From Desulfocapsa sp. (GTDB lineage: Bacteria; Desulfobacterota; Desulfobulbia; Desulfobulbales; Desulfocapsaceae), in assembly GCA_030635405.1 (NCBI GenBank), contig DAOVZA010000028.1:1-11341 (forward strand): a stretch of DNA of 11,341 nt, in the 5' to 3' direction. The notes below the pieces were generated by a model. That model did not search any database. It had not been told where the DNA came from and saw nothing but the letters and a program-made list of their open reading frames with translations. The position numbers and the translations under genes are program-made. Shown in pieces: positions 7,515 to 11,341 of the stretch; within the stretch, counting starts at the first letter, position 1; each line of letters begins with the position of its first letter.

Positions 7515-7544
7515 AGCCCCCGAGTAATCGGGGGCTTTTTTTTT
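7515..7544 (+). terminator. intrinsic terminator of the dsr operon
   Basis: Perfect 9-bp stem AGCCCCCGA (7515-7523) / TCGGGGGCT (7528-7536) with a GTAA tetraloop, followed at once by a run of nine T (7536-7544). It lies 30 bases after the dsrP stop and reads in the + direction. Confidence 0.96.
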
Positions 7545-7610
7545 GCATTTTTTTACGGTATAGTATTCAAGAGTTTAGATGATGGAATTTTTCATTCAGA
7601 GGTTACTGTT

Positions 7611-8300
7611 GTGCCAGCAAAACGAATACTCATAGTTTCATACTCCTATAGCCATCAGACACGGAATTTATTGAAAAAACTGGTGGAGGGGCTCGAGGAG
7701 AATGAAATTGATATAACATGGGAAAAGCTTACACCAGAGCAGGATCTCCGCTTTCCAATTGGTACTATCCCTGCCACTGTCATCATGATGTTACAGACGT
7801 TTTTTCGGAAACGTTATTCGATAAAACCTGTTGATCCGGTAATCTATGATCAATGGGATTTGATTATTATCGCAGGTCCAACCTGGTCTTATAATCCATC
7901 TGGCCCCGTTCTTTCATTTTTAGATAATGATGGAAAAAAGTTATTTTCTGGTCAAGCTGTATTGCCATTGATTTCCTGTCGTGGATATTGGCGTGTTCAT
8001 TTCTACGGTTTACGGTCTCTTCTGAAGAAATGTGGGGCAAAAGTTGTTGCCGATCCAATTGTGTTTAAGCATCCGACCTCGGAGCCATTTAATACAATTG
8101 GGGTCTTTTTAAAACTTGCTGGTAAAATGCCCGAACGTGGAAAAGGCTGGTTTCGTAAGTACTATCCAAAGTATGGACATAGCAGGAAGCAAATTGAGAC
8201 AGCACGAGGGCTTGGACAAAAACTGGGCCGGGAACTTAATGATGAGGTAGCTATTTCAGATCTGCACTTTGAAACGCCAGTTCCCATGGAAAAAATATAG
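7611..8300 (+). CDS. flavodoxin-fold (FMN-binding) family protein
   Basis: A 229-residue soluble protein with a flavodoxin-like fold. The first strand (RILIVSYSYS, 5-14) leads into SHQTRNLLKKL, the place of the FMN-phosphate loop, in a non-classical form. A second family signature, LIIIAGPTWSYNPSGPVLSFLD (split at about 84-105), fits the second flavin loop. A hydrophobic stretch at about 51-61 is too short to be a clear membrane helix. It resembles database entries named flavodoxin-family or dialkylresorcinol-condensing-enzyme-like proteins; the substrate and partner are unknown. The start is GTG at 7611, supported by AGAGG (7598-7602) with 8-base spacing. TATAGT at 7559-7564 is a possible -10 element just after the dsr terminator, so the gene is probably transcribed on its own. 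A link to sulfur respiration is not shown. Confidence 0.75.
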   Translation: MPAKRILIVSYSYSHQTRNLLKKLVEGLEENEIDITWEKLTPEQDLRFPIGTIPATVIMMLQTFFRKRYSIKPVDPVIYDQWDLIIIAGPTWSYNPSGPVLSFLDNDGKKLFSGQAVLPLISCRGYWRVHFYGLRSLLKKCGAKVVADPIVFKHPTSEPFNTIGVFLKLAGKMPERGKGWFRKYYPKYGHSRKQIETARGLGQKLGRELNDEVAISDLHFETPVPMEKI

Positions 8301-8336
8301 GATTAGTATTGATATACTGACGCTATCGTCTATTGG

Positions 8337-9128
8337 CTATTGGTAGGCAACGTTCAAGTACAACTCATAAAGCAGAAAGATATTATCCTGAAAAAATAGA
8401 TATAAAAGAGCGGTAATTGAAAGGAAAGGGCCGAATGGGATGCGGGTTTGCCCACCCTTCTTTTGTTTGATCATGGCAAGTAAACCGACAACCGTACCGC
8501 TGAGTGAACTTGCAAAAATAACGAATGGAAGAGCCTGCCAGCCAAGAAATGCACCGATCATGGCAAGCAGCTTAATATCACCTCCGCCCATGCCATCCAC
8601 TTTACGCCACAAGTAATATAAAAGTGCTATGGAATAAAGTATCCCACCGCCGGTGAGTATGCCAATGAGTGAGTCCTGCCAGTGAAGGACGGGAGTTACA
8701 AAGGAAAACATCAGCCCAAGAATGATCCCCGGCAGGGAGATAACATCGGGTATGATCTGATGGTAAATGTCAATCCAGATGATCACAAGAAGAGCTGCGC
8801 AGAAAATAAAATATCCAGCAGTTGCGATACTGAGTCCAAAGCGTTGTACCAGACTCACTGAAAGTATAGCCATACTGAGTTCAACAGCCGGGTATTGAAA
8901 TGATATTTTTGCTTTACAGTGACTGCATTTTCCGCGAAGTACCAGGAAGCTGAGCACGGGGATATTCTCGTACCAGTGAAGATCAGTCATACAACTTGTG
9001 CAGTGAGATGATGGGAAGACAACGGACTCCCCCTCATTTGGAAGGCGAAGAATGACAACGTTTAGAAAGCTACCAACGATTGCTCCAAAGCAGAAGGCAG
9101 TTAACAGAACAAAGAGTAGTATATCCAT
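8337..9128 (-). CDS. pilD: prepilin peptidase (type IV leader peptidase, A24A)
   Basis: Bitopic aspartyl peptidase of the inner membrane that removes prepilin or pseudopilin leaders and usually N-methylates the new N-terminus. The 263 residues match the usual length. The N-terminal part has the FGAIVGSFLNVVILRLP signature and the two cysteine pairs Cys43-x2-Cys46 and Cys68-x2-Cys71 of the cytoplasmic, zinc-type domain. The peptidase core has the Asp-containing motifs IDIYHQIIPD (Asp120 to Asp128) and GMGGGD (Asp184). About seven or eight hydrophobic helices follow family expectation. It stands alone on the opposite strand without pilB/pilC or gsp neighbours, so which pilus or secretion system it serves cannot be told. 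The ATG at 9126-9128 has no obvious Shine-Dalgarno. The symbol pilD is used by family; gspO would be equally valid. Confidence 0.93.
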   Translation of the reverse strand: MDILLFVLLTAFCFGAIVGSFLNVVILRLPNEGESVVFPSSHCTSCMTDLHWYENIPVLSFLVLRGKCSHCKAKISFQYPAVELSMAILSVSLVQRFGLSIATAGYFIFCAALLVIIWIDIYHQIIPDVISLPGIILGLMFSFVTPVLHWQDSLIGILTGGGILYSIALLYYLWRKVDGMGGGDIKLLAMIGAFLGWQALPFVIFASSLSGTVVGLLAMIKQKKGGQTRIPFGPFLSITALLYLFFQDNIFLLYELYLNVAYQ

Positions 9129-9137
9129 TGAATAGTA

Positions 9138-9165
9138 TTGATTGCTAAGTTTAAAGAAATATTAT
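9138..9165 (+). promoter_or_regulatory. predicted promoter for the pyrKD operon
   Basis: TTGATT at 9138-9143 and TATTAT at 9160-9165 with a 16-base spacer lie in the 69-bp AT-rich gap between the divergent prepilin peptidase gene and pyrK. This gives a start site near 9172 and a short leader of about 25 bases. A second TATTAT overlaps at 9163-9168. Confidence 0.45.
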
Positions 9166-9197
9166 TATTAATTACTAACCAAATACTAATCTTAACT

Positions 9198-9986
9198 ATG
9201 TCTCAATTCCAGCAAAAAACAAAAATTGTCCGCATTGAACACTTTTCCTCGGATATCATTCGATTAACTCTCGATTCACCGGAAATTGCTTCCATCGCGA
9301 AACCTGGACAGTTTGTTATGGTGCGAACCGGAAAAACGAATGACCCACTCCTGCGTAGACCATTTTCTATTTCACAAACCAGTAATGGAAGATATTTTCA
9401 ACTGCTCTTTAAGGTGGTAGGCAGGGGGACATCGCTTCTTGCCCACTGTAGAGAGGGGGAACATCTTTCGGTTCTTGGTCCTTTGGGTAAAGGCTATCGA
9501 ATGGATTCTACTCGAATGAGTTGTCTGGTTGGTGGAGGATTAGGAATTGCGCCGCTGCTATTTTTAGCTAAAACTATTTTACGTCAAGGGACCAAAAAAA
9601 TACCCTTTGTTGTGCTTGGTGCCAGAACTCGTGATGAGCTTGCCCCATTGATCGAGGATTTTAAAAAGATGGGTTTATACGTTCATGCGGCCACCGATGA
9701 TGGAACCCTTGGGCACCACGGGCTTGTTACCGATGTTCTTAAAACCCTCAATCTAACTGATAACTGTATGATGTCAGTCTGTGGCCCTCACCCCATGATG
9801 GCTGCTGTATATATGTTTTGCAAAGAGAAGGGTTACGATTGCCAGGTATCGATGGAAAGTGGTATGGCGTGTGGCATAGGAGCATGTCTTGGCTGTATTA
9901 TCCCCGTTGAGAAAGGCGGTTATGCGCATGCCTGTTCTGATGGCCCTGTTTTTGACGCAAAGGAGCTGCTATGGCAAGTGAAGTAA
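9198..9986 (+). CDS. pyrK: PyrK, FAD/[2Fe-2S] electron-transfer subunit of dihydroorotate dehydrogenase B
   Basis: Passes electrons from dihydroorotate oxidation at PyrD through [2Fe-2S] and FAD to NAD+, in de novo pyrimidine synthesis in the cytoplasm. The 262 residues show the FAD-binding RRPFSIS (53-59), a GGGLGIAPL nucleotide-binding loop (112-120), CGPHPMM near the NAD site, and the C-terminal [2Fe-2S] ligands Cys225, Cys230, Cys233 and Cys246. The frame is open further upstream to a TTG at 9138, but that extension adds an atypical hydrophobic leader and overlaps the best promoter candidate, so the ATG at 9198 is preferred. No Shine-Dalgarno is seen before it. The 3' end overlaps pyrD by 16 bases. 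Confidence 0.93.
   Translation: MSQFQQKTKIVRIEHFSSDIIRLTLDSPEIASIAKPGQFVMVRTGKTNDPLLRRPFSISQTSNGRYFQLLFKVVGRGTSLLAHCREGEHLSVLGPLGKGYRMDSTRMSCLVGGGLGIAPLLFLAKTILRQGTKKIPFVVLGARTRDELAPLIEDFKKMGLYVHAATDDGTLGHHGLVTDVLKTLNLTDNCMMSVCGPHPMMAAVYMFCKEKGYDCQVSMESGMACGIGACLGCIIPVEKGGYAHACSDGPVFDAKELLWQVK
9959..9965 (+). promoter_or_regulatory. pyrD ribosome-binding site inside pyrK
   Basis: AAAGGAG lies 5 bases before the pyrD ATG, within the last codons of pyrK. It fixes the pyrD start and the 16-base overlap, and suggests coupled translation of the two subunits. Confidence 0.8.
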
Positions 9987-10903
9987 ACGGAGCGGACCTC
10001 CGGGTCTCTATAGGGTCTTTGAATTTAAGAAATCCTGTGATGACAGCATCAGGAACATTCGGATATGCCCGGGAATTTGAGCCCTATCTCAATCTGCATC
10101 GTCTTGGTGCTGTTGTGGTGAAAGGGATTTCTCTTAAACCGCGTCCCGGAAATCCACCACCTCGTATTGTTGAAACATCTGCTGGGATGCTTAACGCTAT
10201 CGGGCTTGAGAATGTTGGTCTCGATCGATTCATATCAGAGAAAATGGAATCGCTAAAAGAGGTCAATGTCCCCGTTATTGTAAATATTCTTGGCGATACT
10301 GTTGATGAGTATGGTGAGATGGCAGCGCGTTTGTCTGATGTGAAAGGGGTCGCTGCAATAGAAGTTAATATATCATGCCCGAATGTAAAAAAAGGTGGCG
10401 TAGCCTTTGGTACAGATCCTAAAATGGCCTTTTCTGTCACTCAGGCAGTGAAAAAGAATTCTACAGTTCCAGTTATTGTAAAGCTGTCTCCAAACGTTAC
10501 AGATATTACAAGTATTGCCAGTGCTGCTGAAAATGGCGGTGCAGATGCGGTGTCCCTTATTAATACACTCATCGGTATGGCAATAGATCATCGCAGTAGA
10601 CGCCCATGCCTTGCCAATGTTATCGGTGGCCTATCTGGGCCTGCAATAAAACCGGTGGCCCTTCGTCAGGTCTTTCAGGTGGCTCAGGTTGTTTCCATTC
10701 CTGTGATCGGTATTGGTGGTATTGAAACGGCAGAAGATGTTGTGGAATTTATGCTTGCAGGAGCCACCGCCGTGCAGATAGGTACTGCAAATTTTATAAA
10801 CCCAAGAGCTAGTGAAGAGGCAGTCGAAGGGCTTGGGCGCTATGTTTCTGAACAAAAATTAGGATCCGTCAGAGAACTGATAGGAGGCCTTATCCTTCCC
10901 TGA
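9971..10903 (+). CDS. pyrD: PyrD, dihydroorotate dehydrogenase B catalytic subunit (type 1B)
   Basis: FMN-dependent oxidation of dihydroorotate to orotate in pyrimidine synthesis. The 310 residues form a TIM barrel with class 1 features: NPVMTASGTFGYA (21-33), the FMN-contacting Lys51 in VVVKGIS, NAIGLEN (75-81) in the substrate region, the catalytic base Cys136 in NISCPN (Cys, not Ser as in membrane class 2 enzymes), Lys171 in VIVKLSPN, and the phosphate-binding IGIGGIETAEDV and QIGTANF loops near the C-terminus. A PyrK partner directly upstream and the Cys base together place it in type 1B, which uses NAD+. This fits an anaerobe lacking the need for the quinone-linked form. Confidence 0.96.
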   Translation: MASEVNGADLRVSIGSLNLRNPVMTASGTFGYAREFEPYLNLHRLGAVVVKGISLKPRPGNPPPRIVETSAGMLNAIGLENVGLDRFISEKMESLKEVNVPVIVNILGDTVDEYGEMAARLSDVKGVAAIEVNISCPNVKKGGVAFGTDPKMAFSVTQAVKKNSTVPVIVKLSPNVTDITSIASAAENGGADAVSLINTLIGMAIDHRSRRPCLANVIGGLSGPAIKPVALRQVFQVAQVVSIPVIGIGGIETAEDVVEFMLAGATAVQIGTANFINPRASEEAVEGLGRYVSEQKLGSVRELIGGLILP

Positions 10904-10905
10904 TC

Positions 10906-11160
10906 ATGACATCTTCTCCCCAAAACAGTCCCGGCCAACTTCCTTTGTGGGCAAGAATACGATCCTGGGCTAGTTTGCTCTTCAGGCGTGACACACCCTG
11001 GAAGGTAAAAGCAATACTTGCCTGTGCAATTATCTATCTTCTTTCTCCATATGATCTGCTTCCGGACTGGATTATGGGACTTGGTTTTATAGATGATATC
11101 ACCATCGTGTCATTCCTTGTTGCCTGGGCAATACGAATTGCTGAAAAGAACAAAAAATAG
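10906..11160 (+). CDS. DUF1232 (YkvA-type) small membrane protein
   Basis: An 84-residue protein with the DUF1232 core YLLSPYDLLPDWIMGLGFIDD (split at about 44-64), the conserved SPxDLxPD and GxxDD signature. Two hydrophobic segments (about 35-48 and 64-78) flank it, and the ends are basic. The family's function is not established. It begins 2 bases after the pyrD stop and ends 4 bases before the next gene, so it is cotranscribed with pyrKD. No good Shine-Dalgarno sits at the usual distance (TAGGAGG at 10881-10887 is too far), which suggests translational coupling to pyrD. Confidence 0.82.
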   Translation: MTSSPQNSPGQLPLWARIRSWASLLFRRDTPWKVKAILACAIIYLLSPYDLLPDWIMGLGFIDDITIVSFLVAWAIRIAEKNKK

Positions 11161-11164
11161 AAAT

Positions 11165-11341
11165 ATGAAAAATCATCCTCGTATATGTGTTTCCATCGGT
11201 CGTACAAATATTGACGATGCTCTGGCCATTGCAGATTCGGTTTCGTCACAGGCAGATGTTCTTGAAATACGCCTTGATTACCTGCAGACTCCAGTTGTGT
11301 CAAGTTTTATGAATACTTTGAATACGCCTCTTCTTTTTACC
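11165..11341 (+). CDS. aroD: type I 3-dehydroquinate dehydratase, 3'-truncated by window edge
   Basis: The first 59 codons, open to the last base, translate to a type I dehydroquinase N-terminus: an opening strand RICVSIGR (6-13), then the helix to ADVLEIRLDYL (30-40), whose Glu34 and Arg36 correspond to the family's active-site E-x-R pair, and the strand PLLFT at the end. The enzyme dehydrates 3-dehydroquinate in the shikimate pathway through a Schiff-base lysine that lies beyond the window. It could be a stand-alone AroD or the front half of an AroD-AroE fusion, which the visible part cannot decide. The ATG lies 4 bases after the DUF1232 stop, with no clear Shine-Dalgarno, so coupling is likely. 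Confidence 0.85.
   Translation, partial: MKNHPRICVSIGRTNIDDALAIADSVSSQADVLEIRLDYLQTPVVSSFMNTLNTPLLFT

Noticed and set aside
7485..7610. Small gene or RNA in the dsrP-flavodoxin gap
   Set aside because: The gap is accounted for by the intrinsic terminator, a T-rich stretch and a possible -10 element; no coding frame was seen.
8301..8336. Terminator between the convergent flavodoxin and prepilin peptidase genes
   Set aside because: Only GACG-ctat-CGTC, a 4-bp stem with no T run on either strand; not enough to call.
9138..9197. N-terminal extension of PyrK from TTG 9138
   Set aside because: It adds a hydrophobic leader not expected for a cytoplasmic PyrK and covers the best promoter candidate; the ATG at 9198 fits the family length.
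1..11341. tRNA, rRNA, CRISPR array, IS element or phage remnant
   Set aside because: No regularly spaced direct repeats, transposase or integrase motifs, or structural RNA signatures were noticed on reading both strands.

Overview
This window looks like chromosomal DNA from an anaerobic sulfate-reducing or sulfur-disproportionating bacterium, most likely Desulfobacterota (possibly a Desulfobulbales-type lineage; that rank is a guess from overall protein character, not from a search). The main reason is a complete dsrM-K-J-O-P operon with no dsrL between K and J. In sulfur oxidisers the genes normally sit inside a larger dsr cluster with dsrL after dsrK. Base composition by eye is moderately AT-rich and even across the window, and I see no mobile element, tRNA, rRNA or CRISPR array.

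Layout. (1) 1-1554: the 3' part of a Prc/Tsp-type periplasmic C-terminal processing protease, cut by the window edge. (2) 1688-7484: a six-gene block on the + strand. A stand-alone RsbRD-N-domain protein is followed by dsrM, dsrK, dsrJ, dsrO and dsrP, closed by a strong intrinsic terminator at 7515-7544. Two abutting 14-bp palindromes lie upstream of the block. (3) 7611-8300: a flavodoxin-fold protein. (4) 8337-9128, - strand: a prepilin peptidase convergent with the flavodoxin gene. (5) 9198-11341: a tight + strand run of pyrK, pyrD, a DUF1232 gene and the start of a type I 3-dehydroquinate dehydratase, running off the end. It diverges from the prepilin peptidase over a 69-bp AT-rich gap.

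How the genes work together. DsrP (quinone-interacting NrfD-type membrane protein), DsrO (Tat-exported Fe-S protein) and DsrJ (triheme cytochrome c with an unusual Cys ligand candidate) form the periplasm-facing half of the DsrMKJOP complex. DsrM (diheme cytochrome b) and DsrK (HdrD-like catalytic Fe-S protein) form the module thought to exchange electrons between the quinone pool and the DsrC trisulfide in the cytoplasm. The RsbRD-like protein is the most plausible regulatory or sensory partner, by position only. PyrK and PyrD form the NAD-linked type 1B dihydroorotate dehydrogenase of pyrimidine synthesis.

The points most worth a second look are: a DsrO that has lost three of the four Cys of its first Fe-S motif while keeping the one that should serve another cluster; the sensor-like protein with no output domain at the head of the dsr operon; and related TTCAA/TTGAA palindromes before the operon and again before dsrM. 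I do not see clear evidence of a wholly new multi-gene system.
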